A stretch of 64,000 nucleotides of DNA from Clostridium neonatale (GTDB lineage: Bacteria > Bacillota > Clostridia > Clostridiales > Clostridiaceae), in assembly GCF_001458595.1 (NCBI RefSeq), contig NZ_LN890328.1:599736-663735 (forward strand), in the 5' to 3' direction. Below are positions 46,357-55,728 of the stretch, piece after piece. The position numbers and the translations under genes were made by a program. Position 1 is the first letter of the stretch. The number at the start of each line of letters is the position of its first letter. The notes beneath the pieces are model-generated. The model did not search any database. It saw nothing but the letters and a program-made list of their open reading frames with translations, and was not told where the DNA came from.

Positions 46357-46482
46357 ATTAGAATTTTTAGATGAAATTTCTCTACAATCGAGCCTATCAT
46401 ATATTGAATTTCGGTTGTTATCCACTAAACTTTGATTCTACGTCATTTATTTATTTCGTCTATAAATTGAATGTGAGAATAG

Positions 46483-47292
46483 CTATTCTAAATACATTTC
46501 TTTTAAAGTGCTCAGTCTTTCTGCTGTTAAATTCATTTGACTTTCTAGAAAATTTTTCATAGAACCAAAATTTATATCAATTGTATAAAAAACAGAATTG
46601 ATATAGCTTTCCTTAACAGTAAATAAAGCTTGTATATGTGAGATATCTGTGACATTTTTAACTTTTGATGAAATTATATTAACTAGAGAATCTATTTGTT
46701 TTTTTGTAAATTCATTAACCATCAAATAATCTGCGATTATAAGTTCTCTAGGGATATCTAATGCACTTAAAAGTAGTGCAGTTCCAACACCAACACGATC
46801 TTTTCCAGCACTGCAATGCCATAATATAGCCCCTTCATTTGAATTAAGTAGTATATTAAAAAAATTTCTATACTGCTGCAGTGAAAATTCGTCACAAATT
46901 ATGCTTTTATATATATTCATCATGTATTTTTCACCATCAAAATCTGGCCTATCTATATATTCTAGAAGCTTTGAATTTGAATCTGTTTGAGAGTTGTTTT
47001 CCTTTGTTATGCCTAAAGTTTTTTCTTCCAATATTGGATTTATAACTACATTAACTTTTTCTAAAACTGGGTCAGGTTTCTCATCTCTTTCAGTCTTTGT
47101 ACGAAAATCTATAATTGTTTTTAAGTTATATTCATCTAATAATATTTTCTTATCATTATCTGATAAATTATATAATTCTCCACTTCTTATCAATTTATGT
47201 GAACGTATTTTTCTTCCGTCTAAGCTTTTAAAATAACCTAAATCACGAGTGTTATATAATCCTTTAAGTTGAATCTTGGTAATATTGTGCAT
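46483..47292 (-). CDS. Tyrosine/serine protein phosphatase (Y_phosphatase3 family)
   Basis: The 269-residue product has the family opening 'LKGLYNTRDLGYFKSLDGRK' and 'LIRSGELYNLSDNDKKIL', the general-acid region 'TIIDFRTKTERDEKPDP', and the catalytic P-loop 'ILWHCSAGKDRVGVGTALLL' near residue 165 (Cys-X5-Arg). Related enzymes (Iphp/LipA types) act on phosphotyrosine or phosphoinositides. The start is ATG at 47292, 8 bases after AAGGAG. The stop is 29 bases from the right end of the repeat element, which thus lies between two gene 3' ends. Confidence 0.9.
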   Translation of the reverse strand: MHNITKIQLKGLYNTRDLGYFKSLDGRKIRSHKLIRSGELYNLSDNDKKILLDEYNLKTIIDFRTKTERDEKPDPVLEKVNVVINPILEEKTLGITKENNSQTDSNSKLLEYIDRPDFDGEKYMMNIYKSIICDEFSLQQYRNFFNILLNSNEGAILWHCSAGKDRVGVGTALLLSALDIPRELIIADYLMVNEFTKKQIDSLVNIISSKVKNVTDISHIQALFTVKESYINSVFYTIDINFGSMKNFLESQMNLTAERLSTLKEMYLE

Positions 47293-47516
47293 ATGCATAT
47301 CTCCTTAATTGTGAATTTTATATTACTATAAGGTTTCAAAAGAAAATTATAATCAGAGTATATATCCATATAGTCTATATAAATATTGTATAGTAAGTTA
47401 AAAGAAGTTGTAAAGAAAATGAGAGAATTAATTTATAGATAATGTTATAATGACTATATTAAGGGAATGAATAATGTTGATAATAAGCAATTAATATGTA
47501 CAAGGAGAAGAGGAAT

Positions 47517-48182
47517 ATGTTTAATTCGGAATTTTGTGAAGTAAATTATTTAGAAAAAGAAAATGTAGTGTTTCTAACATGGAAAAAGTTTTGTAGCAGT
47601 GATGATTATAGAAATCCAATTATGTATGCTTTAAAATTATTAAATGAGCATAAAGGAAGTAATTTTATATGTGATGCAAGAAATGGATTTGAAGATGAAA
47701 AAGAAGATGTAGAATGGGCAGTAAATGAATTTTTACCTGCAATGGGTAAAGCAGATTGTAAAAAAGTTATATTCATAGTAGACGAAATAAACCCTATTGA
47801 AGGGAAAATAGATATGTTTATGAAAGAATTTATGAAATATTTTATAGTTGAAAAAGCAGCATCTTTAGAAGAAGCACTTTTAAAAGTGCCATATGAAATT
47901 ATTTTAAATGTTATATATACAGTTAAAGATGGGACAAGGCAGGACTTTTATAATGAGATAGTTAAAGAAAAGATTGATCAATTATCTAGAGATGAAGAAG
48001 GTAATATTAAATATGAATATTATTTTCCAGTGGAAGATGAAAACAAAATACTTCTTATTGAGGTGTGGAAAGATGCTGAAGCTCAGAAACTTCATAATAA
48101 AAGTGAACATTTTGAAAAGCTTCAAAAAATTAAAGAAAAATATGTTATAAATGTTCAATTTGAAAGGTTTTATCTTGTATAA
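47517..48182 (+). CDS. SpoIIAA/STAS-like domain fused to ABM-type monooxygenase-fold domain
   Basis: From the ATG at 47517 (AAGGAGAAGAGG before it), the 221-residue product has two parts. Residues 1-125 ('VVFLTWKKFCSSDDYRNPIM', 'SNFICDARNGFED', 'KKVIFIVDE') look like the STAS/SpoIIAA-like fold. Residues 127-221 ('VIYTVKDGTRQDFYNEIVKE', 'IKYEYYFPVEDENKILLIEV', 'KSEHFEKLQKIKEKYV') match the dimeric ABM ferredoxin-like domain of small oxygenases such as YgiN. The catalytic residues cannot be judged. The combination is uncommon; function unknown. Confidence 0.7.
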   Translation: MFNSEFCEVNYLEKENVVFLTWKKFCSSDDYRNPIMYALKLLNEHKGSNFICDARNGFEDEKEDVEWAVNEFLPAMGKADCKKVIFIVDEINPIEGKIDMFMKEFMKYFIVEKAASLEEALLKVPYEIILNVIYTVKDGTRQDFYNEIVKEKIDQLSRDEEGNIKYEYYFPVEDENKILLIEVWKDAEAQKLHNKSEHFEKLQKIKEKYVINVQFERFYLV

Positions 48183-48249
48183 CATATATTTTGTAAAGTT
48201 TTCTATTTATGATAATATATAATAAAAAATGAAATAGGTGATGTGAGTT

Positions 48250-49389
48250 TTGGAGTTAATAATGATTATAATAGCATTATTAGTATATTCAATATTAAAC
48301 TTTTATGTTGGAAAAAGAGTTGTACTATTGCTAACTGCTGTTTTTCCTAAAATAAATAATCTTATATTTTGGATTTTATATATTATGTGTGCATTATGCA
48401 TATTTATTGGATATGCCGTTCCAAGGTTTAAATTTACTAAGATAGCTAAAATAATAAGCGGATATTATATGAGCACCTTTTTATATCTTTTAATAATTTT
48501 TATAGTACTTGATATTATAAGAATAATATTTGGACATACAAAATTTTTTGAAGAAAGCATTTTAAATAATCCTAAAGCTTCGATTATAATTGGTTCCATA
48601 ATCTTTGTATTAGTAGCAGGGATTATTTTATATGGAAATTATAATGCTAAAAATATTCAAATAGTAAATTATGATGTTAATATAAGTAGAATCTCCAATA
48701 ATCATAAAGAGTTAAACATAGCTATGATTTCTGATATTCATATTGGAGATATAATTGGATACAGGGAAATTGAAGAAATATCTCAGAAAATAAATGGTTT
48801 AAAACCGGATATAGTTTTAATTTCTGGAGATGTATTTGATGGAGATTACTATGCTGTAGAAGATATTGAAAAAATAGAAGATGCATTTAAGAATTTAAAT
48901 AGTAAATATGGAACTTATGCAGTACTTGGAAATCATGACTCAGGAAGTTCATATGATAAAATGGTTGAGTTTTTTAAGCAGGCAGATATCAAACTTCTTC
49001 AGGATGAGTTCCTAGAAATAGATGATGAATTTACAGTTGTAGGAAGAAAGGATATTTCACCAATAGGTGAACAAGGGATTAAAAGAGAAGACATAAATGC
49101 TGTGCTTGAAGATGTAAATACAAATAAGCCTATAATAATGCTTGACCATCAGCCATCTAAAATCAATGAAGAAGCAGAAAAAAATATTGATATGATTCTT
49201 TGTGGGCATACTCATAAGGGGCAACTATTTCCAGGTAACTTAATTACTAAAAATCTTTTCTTAATAGATTATGGGTATTTAAAGGTTAAAAATACTAATA
49301 TTATTGTTTCAAGCGGTGTAGGCACATGGGGGCCAAGAATGAGAATTGGCAGTAAGGCAGAAATTGTTAATATTAAGCTTAATTATTAA
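48250..49389 (+). CDS. Membrane-bound metallophosphoesterase
   Basis: The N-terminal 125 residues contain about four hydrophobic segments. The calcineurin-type domain follows: 'AMISDIHIGD' (about 158-167), 'ISGDVFDGDYYAVEDI', 'AVLGNHDSGSSYD', 'IMLDHQP' and 'ILCGHTHKGQLFPGNLITKN'. This is the YaeI/YkuE architecture, linked to lipid or wall precursor dephosphorylation (UDP-diacylglucosamine-type or related substrates). The TTG start has AGGTGATGTG. Ends with a strong hairpin. The substrate is inferred only by family. Confidence 0.88.
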   Translation: MELIMIIIALLVYSILNFYVGKRVVLLLTAVFPKINNLIFWILYIMCALCIFIGYAVPRFKFTKIAKIISGYYMSTFLYLLIIFIVLDIIRIIFGHTKFFEESILNNPKASIIIGSIIFVLVAGIILYGNYNAKNIQIVNYDVNISRISNNHKELNIAMISDIHIGDIIGYREIEEISQKINGLKPDIVLISGDVFDGDYYAVEDIEKIEDAFKNLNSKYGTYAVLGNHDSGSSYDKMVEFFKQADIKLLQDEFLEIDDEFTVVGRKDISPIGEQGIKREDINAVLEDVNTNKPIIMLDHQPSKINEEAEKNIDMILCGHTHKGQLFPGNLITKNLFLIDYGYLKVKNTNIIVSSGVGTWGPRMRIGSKAEIVNIKLNY

Positions 49390-49435
49390 GAAAAATATTT
49401 GATAAGGGATGAGTAGAATATCATTTGTTTAAGTC

Positions 49436-49495
49436 TTACCATCTTTCAAATTACTGTGTTAATTACATTGCAATTTGAAAGGTGGTAATTTTATT
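49436..49495. terminator. Hairpin terminator between metallophosphoesterase and thiE
   Basis: A 17-position stem TTACCATCTTTCAAATT with AATTTGAAAGGTGGTAA (one T-G pair) is followed by TTTTATT. Confidence 0.8.
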
Positions 49496-49522
49496 GTACA
49501 AATTTGCCATATTAACTATAAA

Positions 49523-50161
49523 TTAAAATGAATCACTAAAACTGTTAAGATATTCATTAGGATTTTTACATTTCATAAGTGAAGACATAAGACAAATTCC
49601 ATAAGCGCCTGCATTTAAAACGCTTTGTGCATTTGAAGGAGATATTCCACCAATTGCATATACTGGGATGTTGACTGAACTACATACAGATGATAAAAAG
49701 CTAAGTCCTCTTGGAGGTAAATCTTTTTTGCAATCTGTAGGAAAGATATGCCCAGCTATAATATAACCTGCTCCTAGTTCTTCTGCTTCTATCGCTTCAT
49801 CTATAGAATGTATTGAAACACCTACACATTTAAATTTATTAGAAATGTTAGGATGATTCTTAAAAATATTAAATGGTAAATGAATATTGTCACAGTTAAG
49901 TTCTTTTGCTGCATTATAATAGGTATGAAGTATACAATCAGTATTATGTATCTTACATATTTTAAAAACTTTTTCAGCAATCTTTTTATAATCAGTTTCA
50001 CATAAATCTTTTTCTCTAAGAACTATTTTTAGAGAAGACAACATTGAAGATGATTTTTTTAAAGATGAAATTTTTAGATTTGCTGAACAAATTTTTTCTA
50101 GTTGTGTAAAAAAGTCATCAGTACATATATGACGATTAGTAATGGCTAATATGTTAAACAT
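49523..50161 (-). CDS. thiE: Thiamine phosphate synthase / TenI-family protein
   Basis: ThiE joins the thiazole and pyrimidine halves of thiamine; TenI aromatises the thiazole. The 212-residue TIM barrel has 'FNILAITNRHICTDDFFTQL', 'GVSIHSIDEAIEAEELGAGY', 'IAGHIFPTDCKKDLPPRGLS' and 'IPVYAIGGISPSNAQSVLNA', then 'GAYGICLMSSLM'. The central phosphate-binding region is preserved but the N-terminal pyrophosphate loop looks diverged, so TenI activity is possible. The start is ATG at 50161, overlapping thiH by 8 bases, which implies translational coupling. Last gene of the thi operon. Confidence 0.85.
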   Translation of the reverse strand: MFNILAITNRHICTDDFFTQLEKICSANLKISSLKKSSSMLSSLKIVLREKDLCETDYKKIAEKVFKICKIHNTDCILHTYYNAAKELNCDNIHLPFNIFKNHPNISNKFKCVGVSIHSIDEAIEAEELGAGYIIAGHIFPTDCKKDLPPRGLSFLSSVCSSVNIPVYAIGGISPSNAQSVLNAGAYGICLMSSLMKCKNPNEYLNSFSDSF

Positions 50162-51305
50162 AAATATAATCACTCATAACTGGCTGAAGATCATGATTTA
50201 TAATTGCATCATATACTTCTTGTACATCACGTGAATCTGAAATCTCAAATTGCTCGTCACCTCTTGCTTCCTCACTATGTCCGCCAATAGCAACAGATAC
50301 ACCAGCAGAAATTTTAGTTGCAGCAATACCAATTACATTATCACGGAATCTTGCACATTCACGTGTTGATATTGTAATATTTGAAAATGGCATAAATATT
50401 CTATAGGCACAAATTATCTGAAGAAGCTGAGGCTCATGTACATCTTTAGGATTTATTTTATCATTATTTATTATTGGACGAAGACGTGGACATGAGAATG
50501 CTATTTCTACATGTGGATATTTACGTTGAAGAAGGTATGCATGAAGTCCAGTTGCAAAAGCATCTTTTCTAAAATCATCAAGTCCTAGAAGTGCAGCAAA
50601 ACCAACACCTCTCATTCCACCTTTTAATGCACGTTCCTGAGCATTAAATCTATATGGGAAAATACGCTTATGACCAGAAAGATGAAGTGTTTCATATTTA
50701 TCAGAATTATAAGTTTCTTGAAATACAGTAACATAATCAGCACCACACTCGTGAAGATATGAATATTCATCACTATTAACAGGATAAATTTCAAGTCCAA
50801 CAACCTTAAAATATTTCCTTGCAAGTTTACAAGCTTCACCTATATATGAAACGTCAGACATGCTTCTGCTTTCTCCAGTAAGGAGAAGTATTTCTTGAAG
50901 TCCTGTTTTTGCAATTGTCTCCATTTCTTTTTCAATTTCTTCGCTTGTAAGTTTAGCTCGATTTATTTTATTATGGCAGTTAAAGCCACAATAAATACAA
51001 TAATTTTCACAATAATTGGCTATGTAAAGTGGAGTAAACATTTGGATTGAATTACCAAAATGTCTGCGAGTTTCTAGTTTTGCGCGCTTTGCTATATCTT
51101 CAAGAAGAGGAAGGGCAGCAGGTGACAGTAAAGCTCCAAAATCTTCAACAGAAATAGTCTCTTTTTGAAGGGATGCACGTACGTCATTAGCAGTATATTT
51201 GTTGCTATTATAAAAATTCATTTTAGAAATAACTTCATCTAATATATCTGACTCGATAACTTCCATGCCAGACATGTATTTCATATGATCAACACGTTGT
51301 TCCAT
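50154..51305 (-). CDS. thiH: 2-Iminoacetate synthase ThiH
   Basis: This radical SAM enzyme splits tyrosine to dehydroglycine for the thiazole ring, the anaerobic route in place of ThiO. The 383-residue product has 'IANYCENYCIYCGFNCHN' with the CxxxCxxC cluster, 'TKLTSEEIEKE'-type helix, 'LLTGESRSMSDVSYIGEACK', 'FQETYNSDKYETLHLSGHKR' and 'ISTRECARFRDNVIGIAATK'. The ATG has AAGGAGG. The thiG-thiH gap is 14 bp. The choice of ThiH fits an anaerobe. Confidence 0.96.
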   Translation of the reverse strand: MEQRVDHMKYMSGMEVIESDILDEVISKMNFYNSNKYTANDVRASLQKETISVEDFGALLSPAALPLLEDIAKRAKLETRRHFGNSIQMFTPLYIANYCENYCIYCGFNCHNKINRAKLTSEEIEKEMETIAKTGLQEILLLTGESRSMSDVSYIGEACKLARKYFKVVGLEIYPVNSDEYSYLHECGADYVTVFQETYNSDKYETLHLSGHKRIFPYRFNAQERALKGGMRGVGFAALLGLDDFRKDAFATGLHAYLLQRKYPHVEIAFSCPRLRPIINNDKINPKDVHEPQLLQIICAYRIFMPFSNITISTRECARFRDNVIGIAATKISAGVSVAIGGHSEEARGDEQFEISDSRDVQEVYDAIINHDLQPVMSDYIYV

Positions 51306-51319
51306 TTATAATTACCTCC

Positions 51320-52096
51320 TTAATTTTTAAGAAATCCAGTTAGGGGTGATGAGGCACTGGCACCAGCGTCTAGAACACGTCCAAGACCAGAGAGATAAGC
51401 ACTACGTCCAGCAATTATGGCATTTTTAAATGCTTTCGCCATAAGAGGTATGTTTCCGCTAGTTGCAATTGCAGTATTAGCCATAACAGCAGCAGCACCA
51501 ATTTCCATTGCTTCACATGCTTGAGAAGGTCGCCCTATGCCTGCATCAACTATAATTGGAAGATCAATTTCATCAATTAATATTTTTATAAAATCACGAG
51601 TTGATAAACCTTTGTTTGAACCAATAGGTGCACCAAGCGGCATAATTGCTGAAGCACCAGCGTTGACCATATCTCTTGCAGAGTTAAGATCAGGATACAT
51701 ATAAGGCATGACAATAAATCCTTCTTTAGCAAGAATTTCAGTTGCTTTTAAAGTTTCATAATTATCAGGTAAAAGATATTTTGAATCACGTATAACTTCG
51801 ATTTTAACAAATTCCCCGCATCCAATTTCACGAGAAAGGCGTGCTATTCTTACAGCCTCTTCAGAAGTTCTAGCTCCAGATGTATTTGGTAATAATGTCA
51901 CGTTTTTAGGTATATAATCAAGAATATTTGCAGTACCATCTATATTAGCACGTCTTAATGCAAGAGTTATTATTTCAGTGCCTGCATTTTTTACAGCAGC
52001 ATTAATTAAATCTAATGAATATTTTCCAGATCCCAATATGAATCTTGAATTAAATTCGTGCCCACCAATAATAAGCTTGTCTGTATTATTTTCCAT
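51320..52096 (-). CDS. thiG: Thiazole synthase ThiG
   Basis: ThiG forms the thiazole phosphate from DXP, dehydroglycine and ThiS thiocarboxylate. The 258-residue TIM barrel has '[20 protein letters not shown]', the Schiff-base region '[20 protein letters not shown]', '[20 protein letters not shown]', '[18 protein letters not shown]' and '[20 protein letters not shown]'. The ATG has AGGAGATA. It lies third in thiS-thiF-thiG-thiH-thiE, after a 104-bp gap that holds no recognised signal. Confidence 0.96.
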   Translation of the reverse strand: MENNTDKLIIGGHEFNSRFILGSGKYSLDLINAAVKNAGTEIITLALRRANIDGTANILDYIPKNVTLLPNTSGARTSEEAVRIARLSREIGCGEFVKIEVIRDSKYLLPDNYETLKATEILAKEGFIVMPYMYPDLNSARDMVNAGASAIMPLGAPIGSNKGLSTRDFIKILIDEIDLPIIVDAGIGRPSQACEAMEIGAAAVMANTAIATSGNIPLMAKAFKNAIIAGRSAYLSGLGRVLDAGASASSPLTGFLKN

Positions 52097-52200
52097 ATTT
52101 TTATCTCCTATCTTTCATACATAATATTGCACTTTAGGGTTATTTACTTAAACTTTAATTAGATTAAAGTTTAAACTTATGAGATTTTAGTTTAATGTTT

Positions 52201-53010
52201 TTAAACTTCATAAATTTCGAGTATAAGTCTTAAAATCATATTAGATTCATGGCCTGCGCATATACTTACACGTGGTGCCATAAGTCCACGACCTATCTTT
52301 GCACCAGTTTTGTTATCTCCGCATAAATAGAAATTATCTGTTATCTTTTTTGTTTCTATTGTATTGCTGCTTTCATATCCTGCCATTCCAGATGCTGCTA
52401 CTATTTTTTTTGAAGGAAATTTTTCAAGTAGTGTATTTACAAGCATAGCTTTATTCTTTGGATTATCAAAAGCTTCGCAGATAATATCTTCATCCGAAAA
52501 TAGTGAAGGTATGTTTTCTTCAGTTACTCGAATAGTATCTAGGGTTACTTTAATAAATGGATTTATTTCTTCAATTTCATTTTTTAAGGCTTCTGTTTTG
52601 TACATTCCAAGATGTTTAATTTTATATTGCTGACGATTTAAATTGCTTGGTTCAACAATGTCAAAATCAATCAAATGAAGATGGCCAACTCCAGTTCTAG
52701 CTAGATTTATAGCTATATTTGAACCAAGACCACCAAGTCCTGCAATTGCAACTTTAGCAGATTTGACTTTTTCAAATACATGAGGAGTATTCCTAGCACA
52801 CATTAAGCGTTCAAATTCATCTTTAGAAGGCATTTTGCCTTTTTTAATAAAAAATATTTCATCATTTTCATTAATTGTTACATCATCAGAAGTTTGAAAT
52901 CCATTTATTATAGTAACTAAATTTTCATTATTTGAATAATGTTTATTACGTAAATTATCAAGAGTTAAAACATCAGTTTCTATAGACTTACCATTGATAT
53001 AAATTTTCAT
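52201..53010 (-). CDS. thiF: ThiS adenylyltransferase ThiF with N-terminal ThiS-like domain
   Basis: It adenylates the C-terminal Gly of ThiS to allow sulfur loading. From ATG 53010, residues 1-60 form a ThiS-like beta-grasp domain without the GG tail ('KIYINGKSIETDVLTLDNLR', 'INENDEIFFIKKGKMPSKDE'). Then comes the E1-type fold: 'VAIAGLGGLGSNIAINLART', 'LIDFDIVEPSNLNRQQYKIK', 'ICEAFDNPKNKAMLVN' and 'AASGMAGYES'. This fused form is usual in clostridia. The ATG is one base after the thiS stop, so translation is coupled. Confidence 0.93.
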   Translation of the reverse strand: MKIYINGKSIETDVLTLDNLRNKHYSNNENLVTIINGFQTSDDVTINENDEIFFIKKGKMPSKDEFERLMCARNTPHVFEKVKSAKVAIAGLGGLGSNIAINLARTGVGHLHLIDFDIVEPSNLNRQQYKIKHLGMYKTEALKNEIEEINPFIKVTLDTIRVTEENIPSLFSDEDIICEAFDNPKNKAMLVNTLLEKFPSKKIVAASGMAGYESSNTIETKKITDNFYLCGDNKTGAKIGRGLMAPRVSICAGHESNMILRLILEIYEV

Positions 53011-53011
53011 A

Positions 53012-53209
53012 TCAGCCACCTCCTACAAAACTTACAACTTCTAAATGGTCATCTTCTTTTAAAATTTTTTCTTTATACATGGATTTTGGAATTATTTGAC
53101 CATTACATTCAACTGCAATAAAAGCAAAAGAATAACCTTCACGACTTAAATAATCATATAAAGTTAAACTATCTGCATCAGTAACTAAATTTCCATTGAC
53201 ATAAATCAT
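53012..53209 (-). CDS. thiS: Sulfur carrier protein ThiS
   Basis: The 65-residue beta-grasp protein 'MIYVNGNLVTDADSLTLYDY' ends in the essential 'FVGGG', where the terminal Gly-Gly is adenylated by ThiF and carries the sulfur for thiazole formation. AGGAGGTGTG precedes the ATG. It is first gene of the thi operon; the longer frame back to 53347 is the transcribed leader, not protein. Confidence 0.95.
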   Translation of the reverse strand: MIYVNGNLVTDADSLTLYDYLSREGYSFAFIAVECNGQIIPKSMYKEKILKEDDHLEVVSFVGGG

Positions 53210-53242
53210 AATCACACCTCCTACCGAAAAATGGAAATAAAC

Positions 53243-53299
53243 AAAAAAGTCACATGAAGACCTACACCAATGGTGGTGTACCCCTTCATGTGACCTTTT
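53243..53299 (-). terminator. Terminator hairpin inside the thi operon leader
   Basis: On the minus strand GTCACATGAAG pairs with CTTCATGTGAC, with an inner ACACCA/TGGTGT helix, followed by TTTTTTG. It lies between the promoter and thiS, so it must be bypassed for expression: a transcription attenuator. No TPP aptamer was recognised in the short leader. Confidence 0.8.
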
Positions 53300-53318
53300 T
53301 GTCAACACTCTAATACAT

Positions 53319-53347
53319 ATTATAGCAATTTGATTAGTTAATGTCAA
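53319..53347 (-). promoter_or_regulatory. Consensus sigma-A promoter of the thi operon
   Basis: On the minus strand TTGACA (53347-53342), 17 bases, TATAAT (53324-53319): a perfect consensus. The transcript would start near 53312 and meet the terminator hairpin within about 15 bases. Confidence 0.85.
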
Positions 53348-53623
53348 AAAGAACTTGATATAAAAGTAATAAAGTGAGAAAATTAATTATCTGCAAATGC
53401 ATTATTTAACAATTGTTGAAATAGAATATATTTATTAAATAATAATTTATTTAAAAGATTATAAAACAAAAAGATGTATTTGCATTAATTTTTATTACAT
53501 TAAATAAGAGGCAAATATATGAAATAGAGTACTTTAGTAAATATATAGTATAATTTATCTTCTGTAAATTAATAAATAGTATATACTAATTGCTATGTTG
53601 ATAGTATATGGGAGGGGAAAACT

Positions 53624-55633
53624 ATGGAGTTCAAACCAATGTTAAATATAGAAAAAAATGAATTTAAAGATAGAAATCTAATAAAATATTTAGAGCTATT
53701 ATCTCAAAAATATCCTAATATAGGATCAGCAGCAACAGAAATAATTAATTTAGAGGCAATTTTAAATTTACCTAAAGGAACAGAACATTTTTTAAGTGAC
53801 ATTCATGGAGAGTACGAGCCTTTTATCCATGTATTAAAGAATGGATCAGGAGTTATAAAAAGAAAGATAGAAGATATATTTGGAAAATCCTTAATGGATA
53901 GCGAAAAGAAAAGTTTGGCTACATTAGTATATTATCCTGAACAAAAATTGGAGCTAGTAATAAAAGAGGAAAAAAATATATCAAATTGGTATAGAATAAC
54001 ATTGTATAGGCTAATCAAACTATGTAGAAATGTATCTTCTAAATATACAAGATCAAAGGTGAGAAAAGCTTTACCAAGTGAGTTTGCATACGTTATAGAA
54101 GAATTACTGCATGAAAATTCTGATGAATATGATAAGAAGAAATATTATGATAGAATAATAACAACAATAATAGATATAGGCAGAGCACGTGATTTTATAA
54201 TTGCTTTATCAAAAGTTATACAAAGGCTTGTTATTGATAGGCTACACATAATAGGTGATATATATGATAGAGGTCCTAGACCAGATATAATATTAGATAC
54301 TCTTATGGATTATCATTCAGTTGATATACAATGGGGAAATCATGATATTGTATGGATGGGAGCTGCAGCTGGGCAAAAAGTGTGTATAGCAAATGTCTTA
54401 AGAATATCGGCTAGATATTCAAATTTAGATATTATTGAAGATATATATGGAATTAATTTAATTCCATTAGCAACATTTGCAATGAAAAATTATGAAAATG
54501 ATTCATGCGCTTTTTTCATGTCTAAAAGTAATGATGCAAATTTAAATAGCAAACATGAAAACGAATTAATTGCTAAGATGCATAAGGCAATAACTATTAT
54601 GCAGTTTAAATTAGAATATGAAGTAATAAAGAGAAGACCAGAATTTCAAATGGAACATAGATTATTATTGAATAAGATAGATTACGATAAAGGAGTAATT
54701 GTACTTGATGGGATAGAGTATGAACTAACTGATAAAAATTTCCCAACAATAAAAAAAGAACATCCGTTTAAGCTTACAGAAGAAGAGGAGATTCTTATTG
54801 AAAAACTTAAATCGTCATTTGTTAACAGCAATAAGTTACAAAGTCATATTTTATTTCTCTTATCTAAAGGAAGCATATACTTAAAGTATAATTCTAATTT
54901 GTTATTTCATGGCTGTATACCATTGAATGAAGATAAGTCATTTAAGACTATGAACATAAATGGAAAGGAATATAGTGGAAGAGAACTTTTAGATAAATTT
55001 GAGATTTTAGTTAGAGAAGGCTATTTTAATAAAGAGGATATAGAAAAGAAAGAGTATGGTATGGATATAATGTGGTATTTATGGAATGGATCTAACTCCT
55101 CATTATTTGGAAAGGAGAATATGGCAACATTTGAAAGATATTTTATCAAAGATAAATCAATGCATGTTGAAAAAATGAATCCATATTACGATTTTAGAGA
55201 TGATGAAGAGGTTTGCAATATGATATTAAATGAATTTGGTATATGCTCTAAAGACTCCATAATAATAAATGGACATGTACCAGTAAAAAATATTAAAGGT
55301 GAAAGTCCAGTAAAAGCAAATGGGAAGCTAATAGTAATAGATGGAGGATTTGCAAAGGCATATAGAGGTTATACTGGAATAGCAGGATATACGCTAATTT
55401 ATAATTCATATGGGCTTCAACTTGTAGAGCATGAACCGTTTGATTCAATAGAAAATGCCATATTATATGAGAGAGATATACTTTCTACAACTTTGCTTGT
55501 TAAAAAAAGATTAGAAAGAAAAAGGGTTGGAGATACTGATATAGGAATTGGACTTAAAAATCAAATTACAGATCTCAAACTTCTACTTTTAGCATATAGA
55601 TCAGGAATAATAAATGAAAAGACCACAATATGA
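53624..55633 (+). CDS. fbp: Fructose-1,6-bisphosphatase class III
   Basis: This gluconeogenic enzyme belongs to the Firmicute class III (metallophosphoesterase fold). The 669-residue length is typical. Motifs: '[20 protein letters not shown]', '[20 protein letters not shown]', '[20 protein letters not shown]', '[12 protein letters not shown]', '[20 protein letters not shown]' and '[20 protein letters not shown]'. The ATG has GGGAGGGG. Monocistronic. The 276-base upstream gap shows only AT-rich promoter DNA. Confidence 0.97.
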   Translation: MEFKPMLNIEKNEFKDRNLIKYLELLSQKYPNIGSAATEIINLEAILNLPKGTEHFLSDIHGEYEPFIHVLKNGSGVIKRKIEDIFGKSLMDSEKKSLATLVYYPEQKLELVIKEEKNISNWYRITLYRLIKLCRNVSSKYTRSKVRKALPSEFAYVIEELLHENSDEYDKKKYYDRIITTIIDIGRARDFIIALSKVIQRLVIDRLHIIGDIYDRGPRPDIILDTLMDYHSVDIQWGNHDIVWMGAAAGQKVCIANVLRISARYSNLDIIEDIYGINLIPLATFAMKNYENDSCAFFMSKSNDANLNSKHENELIAKMHKAITIMQFKLEYEVIKRRPEFQMEHRLLLNKIDYDKGVIVLDGIEYELTDKNFPTIKKEHPFKLTEEEEILIEKLKSSFVNSNKLQSHILFLLSKGSIYLKYNSNLLFHGCIPLNEDKSFKTMNINGKEYSGRELLDKFEILVREGYFNKEDIEKKEYGMDIMWYLWNGSNSSLFGKENMATFERYFIKDKSMHVEKMNPYYDFRDDEEVCNMILNEFGICSKDSIIINGHVPVKNIKGESPVKANGKLIVIDGGFAKAYRGYTGIAGYTLIYNSYGLQLVEHEPFDSIENAILYERDILSTTLLVKKRLERKRVGDTDIGIGLKNQITDLKLLLLAYRSGIINEKTTI

Positions 55634-55728
55634 ACGAAGTTTTACAGGATAAAAATGGATAATTTAGGGGGGAAAACGATACTGAATATGTGATTGTGCT
55701 ATTTATTTAATATTGAGGGGCGATTTTA

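Larger units (their letters stand above)
45605..46454. mobile_element. Non-coding repeat element, complete copy, with terminal inverted repeats
   Basis: About 850 bp. The left end (45605-45650: ATAAATAAGGGACGTAGAAC...) and right end (46408-46454) are imperfect inverted repeats of about 46 bp sharing AAAGTTTAGTG and CCGAAAT. Inside are two large hairpins (45646-45836 and 46282-46356). A longer pair GAAATTCAATATATGA/TCATATATTGAATTTC (46156 and 46397) brackets the second. No transposase or credible protein is encoded; the frames at 46135-46374 have no family or ribosome site. A second copy lies at 62874. It behaves like a MITE moved by an enzyme elsewhere; the family is not recognised. Confidence 0.8.

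Noticed and set aside
46135..46374. Frame starting 'MILEKNKEIQYMN' and its counterpart at 63397-63606
   Set aside because: Both sit inside the repeat element, diverge after an indel, cross the conserved hairpin and have no ribosome site; the hairpin, not protein, is what is conserved.
53210..53347. N-terminal extension of ThiS back to 53347
   Set aside because: The extra 46 residues translate the promoter and terminator hairpin; the ribosome site and ThiS homology begin at 53209.
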